Source: Alopecurus myosuroides
Lineage: Eukaryota; Streptophyta; Magnoliopsida; Poales; Poaceae
Assembly (NCBI GenBank): GCA_028641055.1
Contig: CM054062.1
Coordinates: 180,079,266 to 180,143,265, forward strand
Length of the DNA stretch: 64,000 nucleotides
Direction of reading: 5' to 3'
Part shown: positions 1-11,275 of the stretch, in pieces
Numbering within the stretch: position 1 is the first letter of the stretch
How the letters are laid out: each line of letters opens with the position of its first letter
Notes under the pieces: generated by a model
The model's input: only the letters and a program-made list of their open reading frames with translations
Told to the model about the DNA's origin: nothing
Databases searched by the model: none
Program-made: the position numbers and the translations under genes

Positions 1-1
1 T

Positions 2-1276
2 GTTGAGGTTCCGATGGCTATTGATTCCAACAAGGAGGATTCCAACGATTATGACAATGATGGTTCTGGTTCTACACATGAGGGGCGTGATGGTGTTGCA
101 GACAAGGGGAAAGCTAAAGAGAAGGAACCAGGTGGTCCTAGTGGGTTGTCATCGAGTGCTGGGAAGCAAGTGGAAGGAACCGGGGGGAAGAAATCATTCT
201 CTCCTGGAGTCGTTATGTCTCCATTGGTGGCAAAATCGATACAGGACGCCTATGGGCTGCTGCGAGCGATTGGGCAGCAGCGTATTCAGCAGGATGCTGC
301 TGTAGCTTGGTCACCTGCTGCAGGTGCCGCCGGAGGTCCATCCTCTGGCCCTCCTACGCCCGAGGGAGAGGGGGACGCACCGGTGTCCCCTCTGGCTTCG
401 GCGTCTGCGCCACAGGCAGGTGTGGCTCTCGGCGCAGCCCGAGAACCGAGGACGGATACAGGACGGCGCGGCGTGGCGCCCACTGCTGTGTCGGCGGGTG
501 CGGTACGTGGCGAACCGTCGCCACGTCCTTCGTCTACGGCGCGGATTGGAGCGAGCGGCCCGGCTGTACCGGTGGCCCGGTGCCTCGACGAGGCGTTCTG
601 CGAGGTGGCGGCACAACCACTCCAACCAGGAGGGTTGAGTGGGGCTGTGCTACGTGTGACGGACGCCGGGGCGGGGCCTTGCTCGCCTCAACCAGGCGGG
701 TTGGGGCTGGCAGCAGGTCTCCCGCGTACGACTAGGCCTACCGAGGCCGAAGTCGTGGCATATGGGGGCATCACCGCAGCGGAGATGGAGGTGCGCTCCA
801 GCGCTCGGCTGCGAGCAAAACCTGATGCGGACATGCCCCAGGAGCAGCGGGCTATGGCCCTAGCTATGAAGAAGGAGTTGGCCTTCGTGGCAGGTACGAA
901 CGCTCCTTCTACCATGTCTTTACTGTCATTCTCTCATTCCGAAATTAAGGCTAGAGCGGATAAGCTAGGGGTCTCTTTAGGTAAAAATAATGATCAAATT
1001 CGTTCGTCTATAGTGGGTATGATGGAGTCGGAGCATATTAGATCTATCACTTATCTTAAGAACAATTTTGATGTCGATGCTTTTGATTCTAAATCGAGTC
1101 TGGTTATACGCAATGCATCTGATTTGAGTGAGGATCTAGATGATTTTGATGCTGAGATTACGGAGGATCATACGGATCTTAATATTACTTTAAACACGGT
1201 TAAACGTAACCGGAAGAAAGTAATTGGTTGTTCCAAACCTAGGAGAAGTGATAGGATTAAAAAAATAAAAAAGTAA
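2..1276 (+). CDS. LINE ORF1 protein (gag-like RNA-binding), 5' partial
   Basis: The frame is open from base 2, so the real start probably lies upstream; the first visible ATG is at 14. ORF1 proteins of plant LINEs bind element RNA to form the ribonucleoprotein. No CCHC knuckle is visible in this part, so any would be upstream. The visible protein is about 424 residues: an acidic, low-complexity N-terminal part, a Gly/Ala/Pro-rich middle encoded by strikingly GC-rich DNA (about 290-900), and a basic tail ending RRSDRIKKIKK. Its TAA (1274-1276) is separated by one base from the ORF2 ATG (1278), which suggests termination-reinitiation. The assignment rests mainly on its position before an unmistakable ORF2. 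Confidence 0.75.
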   Translation, partial: VEVPMAIDSNKEDSNDYDNDGSGSTHEGRDGVADKGKAKEKEPGGPSGLSSSAGKQVEGTGGKKSFSPGVVMSPLVAKSIQDAYGLLRAIGQQRIQQDAAVAWSPAAGAAGGPSSGPPTPEGEGDAPVSPLASASAPQAGVALGAAREPRTDTGRRGVAPTAVSAGAVRGEPSPRPSSTARIGASGPAVPVARCLDEAFCEVAAQPLQPGGLSGAVLRVTDAGAGPCSPQPGGLGLAAGLPRTTRPTEAEVVAYGGITAAEMEVRSSARLRAKPDADMPQEQRAMALAMKKELAFVAGTNAPSTMSLLSFSHSEIKARADKLGVSLGKNNDQIRSSIVGMMESEHIRSITYLKNNFDVDAFDSKSSLVIRNASDLSEDLDDFDAEITEDHTDLNITLNTVKRNRKKVIGCSKPRRSDRIKKIKK

Positions 1277-1277
1277 A

Positions 1278-4200
1278 ATGAGAGGCTTAATTTGGAATAG
1301 TAACGGGTTCGGTGATCACGCTAAGCATCAAGCGGTGAATGAGTTCGTTAGAGAGCATGATTTAGACTTCATTGCTCTCTTGGAGACAGGTCGATCGACG
1401 TTTGCTGCTCATTTTCTGCAATTTCTAGCGGGTGGGAAAAACTTTACGTGGTTTTGTCTTCCGCCTCATGGGCGTTCTGGGGGAATGTTGATAGGTTTTA
1501 ATGATGCAAATCTCATAGCACAAACCGTTGTGTCAGGAGATTTCTGCGTCAAATTTCACGTTAAAACTAAAGAGGATGGTTTCTTATGGGCCTTTGTGGT
1601 GGTTTACGGGGCAGCACAGGACTCAAAGAAACCGGATTTTTTGGCGGAGTTGGTTCGGATTTGCGAAAATGAACCACTGCCGATCTTGGTTGGAGGAGAT
1701 TTTAATATTATTAGACGGCAGGAAGAAAAGAGTAATAATAATTTCAATGCAAGGTGACCCTTTATTTTTAATGCTATTATTGAAAGTTTAGATTTAAAGG
1801 AGCTTAGGCTATCTGGCAGACAATTCACTTGGGCCAGCTGGGGGGACAACCCAACCTATGAGAAATTAGATCGTTTCCTCGCTAGTATTGAATGGGAGCA
1901 GAAATACCCACTTGTGCCGGTGCATGCTTTGACCCGAACGGGGTCAGATCACACGCCTTTGATTATTGATTCTGGGACTCAGGCTCATGTTGGTAATAAA
2001 TTCCATTTTTCTTTTGAACTCTCGAGGATGCGCCAAGAGGGTTTTTTCGAATTAGTTCGTCGAGAGTGGATATCGATCCATCTCGGGGCGAACCCGGTTG
2101 AGCGATGGCAAAATAAGATTAGACATTTGCGGCAATTTCTACGAGGGTGGGCTAAAAATTTGAGTGGTGAATACAAAAAACAAAAGGAAAGATTAACTCT
2201 TCTGATTGATGAACTTGATATAAAAGCTGAGTCTATCCCTCTTACTGTAGCCGAACGGGCTGCGAAAAAAGAGGCTGATGATTGTTTAGCTAAGCTAAAA
2301 CGAGATGAAGAATCTAAGTGGGCTCAAAGGGCTAAGGTTAAATATATACAAGAAGGGGGGAGTAACACGAGGTATTTCCACCTCATTGCTAATGGAAAAC
2401 ATAGAAAAAAGAAAATCTTTCAGTTGGAACAGGATGAGGGTACGATAGTAGGAGAGGCAAACTTGCGGGTTTTCATCTCCGAGTATTATAAGAAACTGTT
2501 TGGGGCATCGGCTCCGAGTTACGTCTCTTTGATTGAGGACATGACTGATGATATGCCACAGATTTCTCCAGATGAAAATAGTATCCTTACATCCCCTTTT
2601 TCGGAAAAGGAGGTATTTGACGCTATTTCTCAAATGGAGAAAAATAAGGCTCCGGGACCAGACGGGTTTCCTGCGGAGTTTTATCAGAAATTTTGGCCTG
2701 TCATTAAAGGGGACTTAATGGCTATGTTTTTCCAACTCCATGAGGGTGATCTACCTCTCTTTAAGCTCAATTTTGGGGTTATTACCTTGTTACCAAAAAA
2801 AGAGGACGCAAGTCGTATTGAGCAATTTCGACCAATTTGTTTGCTCAATGTTAGTTTCAAAGTATTCACCAAAGTGGGAACTAATCGGGTAACATCTATT
2901 GCGAGTAGAGTTATCCGTCCTACCCAATCTGCGTTTCTACCAGGTAGAAATATTTTAGAAGGAGTTGTAGTGCTCCATGAAACGATTCATGAACTACAGC
3001 GGAAAAAGCTGGATGGGGTGCTATTTAAAATTGATTTTGAGAAAGCTTACGATAAGGTGAACTGGTCTTTCCTACAACAAGTTTTACGAATGAAAGGTTT
3101 CTCTCTAGTCTGGTGTGAATGGGTTGCTCGGTTTGTCCAAGGGGGTAGCGTGGGCATTAAGGTGAATGATGACATCGGTCATTACTTTCAAACCTTAAAA
3201 GGTTTAAGGCAAGGGGATCCACTATCTCCTATCCTTTTTAACCTGGTCGTAGATATGTTGGCTATCCTAATTGACCGAGCAAAGGAGGATGGACAAGTAG
3301 GAGGGTTGATACCCCACCTTGTCGAGGGAGGGGTTTCAGTTCTTCAATATGCTGATGACACTATTCTATTCCTCGAACATGATTTGAATAAGGCCTTAAA
3401 TATGAAACTCATACTTGCGATGTTTGAGCAACTATCGGGTCTTAAGATTAATTTTCACAAGAGTGAGATTATTTGTTTTGGGGAATCAAAAAATGCACAA
3501 GATGACTATCATCAAATTTTCGGTTGTGAGGTAGGCAAATTACCGTTCAAATATCTTGGCATTCCTATCCATTATAGAAAACTGTTAAATAAGGAGTGGA
3601 AACCGGTGGAAGATAGATTTGAGAGGAAATTGAGCTCTTGGGCGGGTAAATTATTATCTTATGGGGATCGCCTCATCTTAATTAATTCAGTGCTTACTAG
3701 CTTGCCCATGTTTTTACTATCCTTTTTCGAGATTCCAATCGGGGTTAGGAAGCGACTCGATTTCTATCGATCACGATTCTTTTGGCAAAGTGATGCCAAA
3801 AAAAGAAAGTACCATCTTACGAAATGGAACATTGTTTGTCGACCAAAAGATCAGGGTGGTCTGGGTATCGAGGTTTTAGAGATTAAGAATATGTGTTTGC
3901 TGAGTAAATGGCTGTTTAAAATCATGCATGAGGAGGGAGTATGGCAGGAATTGTTATCGAACAAATATTTGGGGGATAAAACGTTATCCCAAGTAGAAGC
4001 AAAACCACTAGACTCTCCGTTTTGGAAAGGGATTATGAAAGTGAAACATGAGTTTTTTACACGTGGTAAGTTTGTCTTAGGGGACGGACAAAATATTCGT
4101 TTCTGGGAGGATACATGGTTAGGTGATGAACCGTTATCACAAGCATATCCCTCCCTCTTTAATGTTGTGCTGCACAAAAACGTTACGGTGGCTGATGTGT

Positions 4201-4949
4201 TAGCACATAATCCGTTGGACATTCGTTTTAGGAGAAGTATTTTAGGTGATAGAAGAGATTCATGGTTACAATTGGTTGAGAGATTGATGGGTGTCTCTCT
4301 CACTAATGAGACGGATACGTTCCGTTGGACATTGACTATGGATGGATCTTTTTCGGTAAAATCCTATTATGCAGACTTATTACATGGTTCTACGAGATTT
4401 TTGCGAAAATACTTGTGGAAGTTAAAGGTTCCATTAAAGATCAAGATTTTCTTATGGTTCCTTAATAGAAAGGTGGTACTAACCAAAGACAATTTGCTAA
4501 GAAGAAATTGGAATGGCTGTAAAAAATGTGTTTTTTGTGATGCGGATGAGTCTGTAGAACATTTGTTCATCTCCTGCCCTTCTACTCGTAATATTTGGCG
4601 TCTTGTTCACTTTACTTTTAGCATTTATCCTCCAACTAACATTGCGCATATGTTTGGTAGTTGGCTAAATGGCATTGATAGAAAAACTAAGGCACGCATT
4701 CGTATCGGCGTAGCTGCGTTCCTGTGGGAAATCTGGAATAGCCGTAATGAGGTGGTTTTTAACAAAAGAAACAATGTTCACTTTTTGCAGGTTGTCAACA
4801 AGGCGGTTTATTCTATACAGACATGGTCATTCCTTCTACCTGTCGATCAACGAGAACTTATGGATTCAGGCTGTACCCGGCTCCTGGCGGTCGTGCGGGC
4901 TATCTACAGCCGGGCTGGGTGGCTTAACGCCAGACGGATAGATGCATAA
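1278..4949 (+). pseudogene. LINE ORF2: endonuclease-reverse transcriptase with one in-frame TGA
   Basis: ORF2 nicks the target and copies the element RNA at the nick. Both open segments (1278-1754 and 1758-4949) are in the same frame and are separated only by TGA at 1755-1757, where the flanking context suggests a former Trp codon (TGG). The APE-type endonuclease spans about residues 1-230, with WNSNG near the N-terminus, LLETGR, GGDFNII and the catalytic SDH near residue 223. The reverse transcriptase shows FPAEFYQKFW, FKIDFEKAYDKVNW, GLRQGDPLSPILFN and catalytic YADD (about residue 690). The C-terminal zinc-binding region has CKKCVFC followed by VEHLFISC. The total of about 1,223 codons is normal for plant L1 ORF2. 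Apart from the TGA no other break is visible, so this copy is recently inactivated. A genomic or assembly single-base error is the alternative. Confidence 0.93.
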
Positions 4950-5064
4950 TATACTTTTTCTAATTTTTGAGTGGCTGATCTTTGTGGCCACCTTGAGCGA
5001 TCCGTGAACTGTAACTCGGTTAAACACTGGATTTTTTTATCTCTTAATAAATGCCGAGGCTGTG

Positions 5065-5081
5065 TGCATCATTTTGATGCA
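5065..5081 (+). other. 3' UTR hairpin of the LINE
   Basis: A perfect 7-bp stem TGCATCA/TGATGCA with a TTT loop lies 28 bp before the A tail. The surrounding GCTGTGTGMATC...GATGCAGAGGCC pattern recurs on the minus strand in the second LINE remnant near 41608-41636. It is therefore a conserved 3' terminal element, probably the site recognised by the LINE reverse transcriptase (inference). Confidence 0.6.
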
Positions 5082-5116
5082 GAGGCCCGGGGCAGAGGCT
5101 CCCATTTCTAAAAAAA

Positions 5117-6387
5117 TACAAGGTATACGTATCCAAAAGGTATACGTTAACAGAGACTGTATATACCGACACTTCCAAGCGAATAACGAGTATCCTAAAT
5201 AAAGGCCAAAATTAAGGGGGGTTAGAAAAGGTGCTCTAGATTTGTACACGTACTACTAGCCCGCTAATTCTATCTTCGGCCAGTCATGGAAGCCCACAGG
5301 ATTTGTGCTTGTCACCACTCAACAGTGGGATGTCGGTGGGTTTCGAAACCGCCGTTACCAAACTATCACCAACAGGATATGGATTCCCCACGAGCACCAG
5401 GAAATCAATCGCGTACACACAATAAACACGCGTGCATGTGTGCAGCAGACACACTCGCTAGATCGAATCCCATGCATGTTCCGGCTTCTGCGCCGGCGTG
5501 TACTACTTTTTTCTCGTGTCTAGTTTCACGTCGCTTGCGTCCCTGGGAATGTGTTGCTTTGGTGTGTTGGTGAAGCACGAATAATGCGCGCTAATTTCCA
5601 AACCCGGAGCGATGTAGGAGTACTAGGCCAGGCATGTGGTTCAGGGAGTAGGGAGGCTCGGCGGTTGGCGTGCGTGAGCACCAACACGCACGCATGCAGA
5701 CGTGAGATCGTCCTCGCGCACAGTGCTCCTGATGTGTCCGACGTACTACCACGCCGATCTCGGCGCAACTTCTGTTTTTCATTGACCACGCAGCTCATGT
5801 CTTTTTTTTGTCCAACAGTACGTTCTGTCGGGCTGTCTTACCTGATTCCTACCCTCGATGTGCCTACTCATTTTAATCAATTTAGGCGATTTGGTCATGA
5901 GTGGTTTCAGTGACAAGTTTGGGCCTGTAGCAAACCTGTAATAATTTTGACAATAGCGAAAATCGACCGAACAATCGTCTTCGTAATAGTTTTGTATGTA
6001 CAAAGTCGACTGAAAATAAGTGAAACGCGGGGACGAAGCCTCTTTCCCTTCTCGATCAAAGAGCGCAATCAACTCCTCCAAGAAAAATGAGAGGGCGATC
6101 AAGGGGTTGGCACTTGTCACACAGGTTCCACGTTGTACTATGTATTTTGGATGGATGGTACATTCAGATATGAGTATCATAGCTGTCCGAGTATACCTAA
6201 TCATATCAAAATACCCTATCATCTTAGATAGGACCCCCAGCAGTACCTGCCTAATAGCGTCGTTGCCGCGCCCTTTGTTAATGAAAACAGAGAACGATGG
6301 CTCGGATACTCTCCTCCTCTCTACAAGGATGCCGGCATGAGGGCTTTATTAATTCAATAACTGTTGAATCAGATGCATGTATGGTTA
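5117..6387. other. intergenic, no gene recognised
   Basis: Open frames here are short and overlap on both strands (for example 5551-5913 and 5779-6222), and none shows a recognisable domain. I see no convincing repeat ends or promoter. Confidence 0.5.
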
Positions 6388-6590
6388 GAGCATGTCTAAC
6401 AGGCCCCGTAAAGTTTCGCCCTCTAAATCGCGTGTAGAGGGCCCTGTATAGGAAAATTAGGAAAATCCTTGCTCAGTTTTTCGAGTTCGTCTAGCAGTCC
6501 CCTTAAATCCGCCCCGTATGTTTAAATTCGAACTACGCGGGAGAGAAGATGAAGCTTGATTTCATTCATTCATTCAGATCACCATTACAA

Positions 6591-6617
6591 GAACTGCTAG
6601 AACTGCTAGAACTGCTA
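6591..6617. repeat. 9-bp tandem repeat (GAACTGCTA x3)
   Basis: Three perfect copies lie just beyond the stop codon of the minus-strand ORF at 6632, in its presumed 3' UTR. Confidence 0.8.
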
Positions 6618-6631
6618 GAAATCTAACCTAA

Positions 6632-7150
6632 CTAGTCGAGGAAGACGACGGGGCCGGCCTTCGCCTCCATCGCCTTGAAGGCCTCGACGTCGGCGACGGC
6701 CTTCGCCTCCTCCTCCGCTTCCGCCCGCGCCCGCGCCTCTGCTTCCTGCTTCGAGAGCTCGAGCGCGGCCGCGAAGGCGGCCTCCTCCTCCTCCTCTGTC
6801 GCCGGCAAGGCGGCCTCCTCCGCTGCCGCGCTTCCTCCTCCGCTGCCGCTTGCGCCGTCGCCGCCGCGCTTGCACTGCTGCAGCAGCTCCCTCTCCGCGA
6901 GCCATTTCTCGAATTTGCGGCCGCTCATCGGCCGCGGCGGCGGGTCGACGCTGTAGTAAATCCCTCCCGGGGCGTAGTCCTTCAGCGTGTCCGGCATGGC
7001 CTCCGGCCACGCCACGTACTTCCACACGCTCCGGCGGCTCCCTGCAACGGAGTGCTTGCAATGGAGCCGCCACGCCTCCTCGAGCGTCTCCGGCTCGCGG
7101 CGGCGCTTGGAGCGGGCGGTGGAGGAGCCGGAGGCGTCGGGGGAGCTCAT
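6632..7150 (-). CDS. 172-aa protein with UIM-like motif, inside a transposon
   Basis: I do not recognise a named family. The ORF is open further upstream (to 7279), but the ATG at 7150 is preferred: upstream residues are low-complexity basic, and a TATA-like ACATATAGAG (minus strand, about 7279-7289) lies about 130 bp before it. Residues 1-22 are Ser/Arg-rich. Residues 23-92 form a compact globular-looking segment (Trp-rich, with WPEAMPDTLKDYAPGGIYY). A Gly/Ser linker follows, then residues 119-137 EEEEEAAFAAALELSKQEA, which fit the ubiquitin-interacting motif pattern (acidic run, Ala-x3-Ser, then acidic). The tail is an Ala/Glu helix, probably coiled. The whole gene, with presumed promoter and 3' region, lies within the TTA-flanked element, so it appears to be captured or resident cargo. 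Function is unknown; any ubiquitin binding is inference from the motif. Confidence 0.6.
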   Translation of the reverse strand: MSSPDASGSSTARSKRRREPETLEEAWRLHCKHSVAGSRRSVWKYVAWPEAMPDTLKDYAPGGIYYSVDPPPRPMSGRKFEKWLAERELLQQCKRGGDGASGSGGGSAAAEEAALPATEEEEEAAFAAALELSKQEAEARARAEAEEEAKAVADVEAFKAMEAKAGPVVFLD

Positions 7151-7671
7151 GGCGGTGGTGGAGCTTCTAATTTTGCGGCTAAGCGTGCGTAATTGCTCGC
7201 CGGAACTGCGAATGCGGCGGCGGCGCGCGGCGGAGCTAGGGTTGCGGGTGGGGGGTTGGACCCCCACCCGAACCCTCACCCTCTATATGTACGGGGCGGA
7301 GGGGGCGGTGGAGCAGGCCCCGTAAAATTTTGTTACGGGCCAGGCGGCATACGGGGCCTGCTAGACGGCCGTTTTGGCCCGCGCCCCGTATGCCGCCGGA
7401 ATTTTACGGGGCGCTCGCGTGATACGAGGCCTGTTAGACATGCTCTTACCTACTAGCGGGTCCTTCCCTAACCCATCATCACCCGGACAAAAAGTTCAAT
7501 TAACCCTTCACCTCCGTGGAGTGGAATAGCAGCATGTGCGCAATGTTTTAGTCACTCAAGTCGTACGGCAGCGGGCATTGCGTGACCGCCGCCCTGCCGG
7601 CCAGTTTGGCGGGCCTGGAATCTCGTGGAATTACCATCAACTATTCAACGATCCAATATGGCCACCGCTAC

Positions 7672-8067
7672 GGGCCTCTTTGGTTCAAATGATTTTCAAA
7701 ACATAGGAATACCAAAAACAAAGGATTGCAATGTCAAGCACTTCAATTCCTACAGGATTTTAAAACATAAGAATTTTGTAAGAGATGTGTTTGGATGGCG
7801 CGTATGAAACAAACACAGGAATTTTGTACGAATGGGGAGAGAGAGAGTAGAGAGAGATAGAGTATGAGTGCATTGGACTTCTCAAAGGAAAAAATAAAAA
7901 GAAGTTGGACCTCATGTTGAGATTCCTATGGAATGGAGGGCAAAGGAATAGATTCCTTAGCAATTTGGTGGTGTCAATCCCACAATCCAAAGGCATTCCA
8001 TAGGAAAATTTCTATGGTTTGAAATTCTCCAGAATTCATATGAAATTCCTTTGATCCAAAGAGGCCC
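7672..8067. mobile_element. 396-bp MITE with GGGCCTCTTTGG ends
   Basis: The terminal inverted repeats GGGCCTCTTTGGTTCAAA (left) and GGGCCTCTTTGGATCAAA (right, reverse complement) differ at one base. They are flanked by TAC at 7669-7671 and 8068-8070, a 3-bp duplication. There is no coding capacity. The 3-bp duplication and TIR style suggest a PIF/Harbinger-related MITE, although the family's usual duplication is TWA, so superfamily assignment is tentative. Confidence 0.75.
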
Positions 8068-8070
8068 TAC

Positions 8071-10368
8071 ATAATCTATTTATTGGAGTAAACGTGGGTG
8101 GTTAAAAATCCTTGGTGTTGTACAGCTTCCTGCACTGGCCTGGCCTCATGATTTTGAGCCACAAGCTAGGTGAGGAGATAACAAGATATTTACGCCTTTT
8201 GGCAGGTTAGCTAGCCACTGACCACACCGTTTGTTACTACTACTACGTGTCATTGGTAGAGGTTGTCCACCAAACGTCCTACTAAATCCTAGGATGCTTC
8301 AACGCCTCGAACTACGGCTTGCACTTGCACTCTTCCGGACGGTCAGTGGCCAGCGATTTTCTAGAATGCATCGGTGCTCATACTATTATCGACCGATGGG
8401 CGGTACGTAACGGCGATAAATCGGAGCAAAAGCAGCACGCCCCGTACGTAATCTCATTGTCACCCTCACCGCCAAACGGACGTACCAGCCCCCGTGCAAT
8501 CACTTGCCCGTACGTTTTTACCTGAAAAACACCGGATATATATCGTACGGTGCAGCGCGCGACACACGCGCACGGCCGCCGTCGCGTTGCAGTCAAGCGC
8601 ACACAAGCTGCTGCGGTGACCTGACGTCTCACTGACCAGCCCGCTGTCACGGCGCGGTTGGATGGGCCGGGGACGGTTGTGTGGCACACGAGCCACGGGC
8701 GGACGGGCCCGCAGCACGTGCGCGCCGCAAGTCCGAAAGTCGTTCCGTGCCGTTGGGCCCGGCCGGCCGGTGCCGTGTGGTGACGCGACCGCGTCTCGGC
8801 ACCGACTCGATCGACTACTTCCGCGCGTACCCTAGGCCGGTTCCGCCTGCGGGGTGGGGCCGGTAGCTGAGCGTGACGGTGACGCCTGGAGTCCAAGCCA
8901 GCGCGCCGTACTGCACCGCCACGCTGCTACCCCTTTTCGGCGCAGGGAGACCCACTTGGAGCGAAACGGAACGGCGGGGATACACCACTTGTTGCCACTT
9001 GACCCTTTTTTCCCGTTTGAAAACTACACCTGAACCGTTGAACACCGTTGTGTGATGTCCAAACTACTACAAGCTAGGAATGGAACGCACTAGCTAGCAT
9101 CAAACGCAAGTTACGACATACTACTAGTAAGGACTATCGCAGATTAAACGCTAGTACGACTTTCATGTATGCCTCCATAAAAACAGCTATGAAAATCTAT
9201 ACTGCACGTCTTCTCTAGTTCTCTGTCACTTCCAAAGAAGCATATCCGTCACAGTTCTAACAAGATATGATTAGCGGTACAATTCCGGAGCTGTTACACG
9301 CAATAGCAAAACAACGATGAAATTAAGCAAGATCGAACCAACGGGGACACGAGATTTTAACGTGGAAAACCCTTCCAATGAGGAAGAGAAAAAACCACGG
9401 GCGCCAGCCAGCAATACTTCACTATTTCGGGTGAGGTTACAATCGCGCCGGGATTTACAATGTATGGCTTATCCCGTGCGGCGGCTTACAAGAGGTATAT
9501 AAAGGCGGTTCTGACCTAACTAGGTCGGTAACAGGTAATCCAACTCCGACTCGGTAACTAGGTCGGTACCGGCTCCACTACGTCTTGAAGTTCGGCCTTT
9601 ATCAGTATATACGAATATGAATTTGGATCACCATAAAATAACAGGAGCGTGGATCCGGGACATTTTAGCAAGGGTTGGGTCAAAATCACCGAACGTAGGA
9701 CGACGTATCGGAATACTTGTCTCCGGTGAAAGTAAAAGGAAAGAAGCCTCACACCGGCGCTAGTAGTGTACTATTTATTGTTGTTACGCCAGAGCTTATC
9801 AACTGACCATATAATTGCGACACGTGATTCATGCGTGGAGCGACACTGGGGATGCTACTAGTACAAGAGTTTGTTGCCGAACTGTTCATGTTCAAACCAC
9901 CGGGGCGCTAGCTGACAGATAAAGCAACCAAAAGCTATCCAATCGGTAAACAGACAGTAGCGGCCTGGGTCGGAAGGACTCGAACGAATCACGTCTCTCA
10001 CAGTTGTACCGAGTTCTCGCTTTGCCATCCGTCGCCCGCGTGGAAAAGAAGACCAATTCGTGACCGTTTCTTCTGTGAAGGCTTTTACAGTACTTTTGGG
10101 AAATTCGCTTTCAAGTCTTCAAGTTACAATTACCCAAAACTTCGTAGTACGGGCTTAAGTAGGCGCCTTTTCTTGTAAGGACTTTGAACTTTAGAGTAAG
10201 TTGCACAAAGTCAATAGGTTTAGAATTTCAAATCGAAAAAGCCAATAGTTTTACCATAAGAACACCCACGCCTAACATTTTGCAAATCACTCGGATAACT
10301 TTTAATGCCTTTTCTTCCCTTATTTCAAAATTAAATGGCCGAAACAAGCTAAAACTGTGCAACATTAC
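8071..10368. other. intergenic, no gene recognised
   Basis: About 8300-9060 is GC-rich and CpG-rich, with overlapping open frames on both strands but no recognisable domain. About 9330-9600 contains a TATA-like GGTATATAAAGGCGG (9494-9508) followed by a twice-repeated ACTAGGTCGGTA. It resembles a fragment of an LTR-retrotransposon terminal region, but I found no matching second copy or ends. The rest is featureless. Confidence 0.4.
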
Positions 10369-10370
10369 TA

Positions 10371-10519
10371 CTCCCTCCATCCAAAAAGGATGCTTAACTC
10401 TATCCAAATTTGCACGTATCTAGACAAGTTTTTGTGTAATCCGGAAGCGGGGAAACACTATGAGAAGATACATACAAATTGAGACAAAGTTAAGACATAC
10501 CCTTTTGGTATGAAAGAAG
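10371..10519. mobile_element. Stowaway-like MITE (diverged)
   Basis: The left end CTCCCTCCATCC follows TA (10369-10370). The right end is a decayed inverted copy (reading CTTCTTTCATACC on the minus strand) before TA at 10520-10521. Internal arms CTTAACTCTATCCAAATTTG and CAAATTGAGACAAAGTTAAG pair approximately. TA duplications and CTCCCTCC ends are the hallmark of grass Stowaway (Tc1/mariner) MITEs. Confidence 0.7.
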
Positions 10520-11275
10520 TAATACTCAAGATTTTCTTTATCCAGATACTAGGTAGTATTGTTTTCTTCTCACTAGTATCTGATCGCATTTTGTAGTCTT
10601 GAATATTATGAGATTTTTATTTTAAATATAATTAGTGCATGCTATATTCTATAATGTCCTCTCATGTGTTGAGAGCACCGGTCTCATATAGCTTTGAACA
10701 AGCTGATTAAATCTACCACCAAAGCTCCGCCGAAAGTATGTTTTTTCTTCGTTAACGCCGAATCCTGGACGGCGAAGCCGCGGGTTGACGAAAATTGATG
10801 CGTATATGTTATAAAATGGATTACACATGTTGTCCTTGAGGAGAGAATTTAGTGACATCCTTGCAGTTATGATTAGTTGTTAGGATCTACGATTGTTCAG
10901 AATTTACAACGACCACACCATTGTTCCGCTACCGTTAATCGTAAGTGCTACAACATCGTATGTATGAACATGTCTCGTTATCTTCATAACTGATATTGAC
11001 GGTTATGTTCGACGGAATTTTAAATTCTGCAACATACACCAGTAAAAATCTTTCCACCACTGTTGTAATGAATTTTGGGATCTACACGAAATCCTATTTT
11101 TCGGTATATAATGGTGGATAGGAGAAAACCCCTCATTTCGTATTTTTTAAGTTTCGGGAGCCTTGTATAATCCAATTAATAAATTTTGCATAGGCAATTC
11201 TGCGAAAAATAGTAACTATTCCTTCCGGAAGCGGGGAAACAAACAAGCGGACCTAGAGGCCCGATAGACGTGAAA

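Larger units (their letters stand above)
2..5116 (+). mobile_element. LINE (L1-like non-LTR retrotransposon), 5' end outside window
   Basis: The order is ORF1 (gag-like), ORF2 (endonuclease, reverse transcriptase, zinc-binding C-terminus), a short 3' UTR with AATAAA at 5046-5051, a small hairpin at 5065-5081 and a terminal A run at 5110-5116. This is the standard plant L1-type layout. The 5' end is cut off by the window, so a target-site duplication cannot be checked. Apart from one in-frame TGA in ORF2 the copy looks nearly complete, which suggests a fairly recent insertion (inference). Confidence 0.93.
6388..7445. mobile_element. non-autonomous PIF/Harbinger-like element carrying a gene (Pack-type)
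   Basis: The element is 1,058 bp. The left end GAGCATGTCTAACAGGCC and the right end (reverse complement GAGCATGTCTAACAGGCC) are identical for at least 18 bp. It is flanked by TTA at 6385-6387 and 7446-7448, the 3-bp target duplication typical of PIF/Harbinger transposons. Subterminal regions are rich in repeated CCCCGTA/TACGGGG motifs, and the right end also contains an internal palindrome (TACGGGGC...GCCCCGTA). No transposase is present; the interior instead holds one intact ORF on the minus strand (6632-7150). The TIR sequence resembles the GAGCATCTCCA-type ends of the element at 39451-41039. Confidence 0.85.

Noticed and set aside
8319..9060. CpG-island gene in the GC-rich region
   Set aside because: No frame has a recognisable domain, splice structure or convincing promoter.
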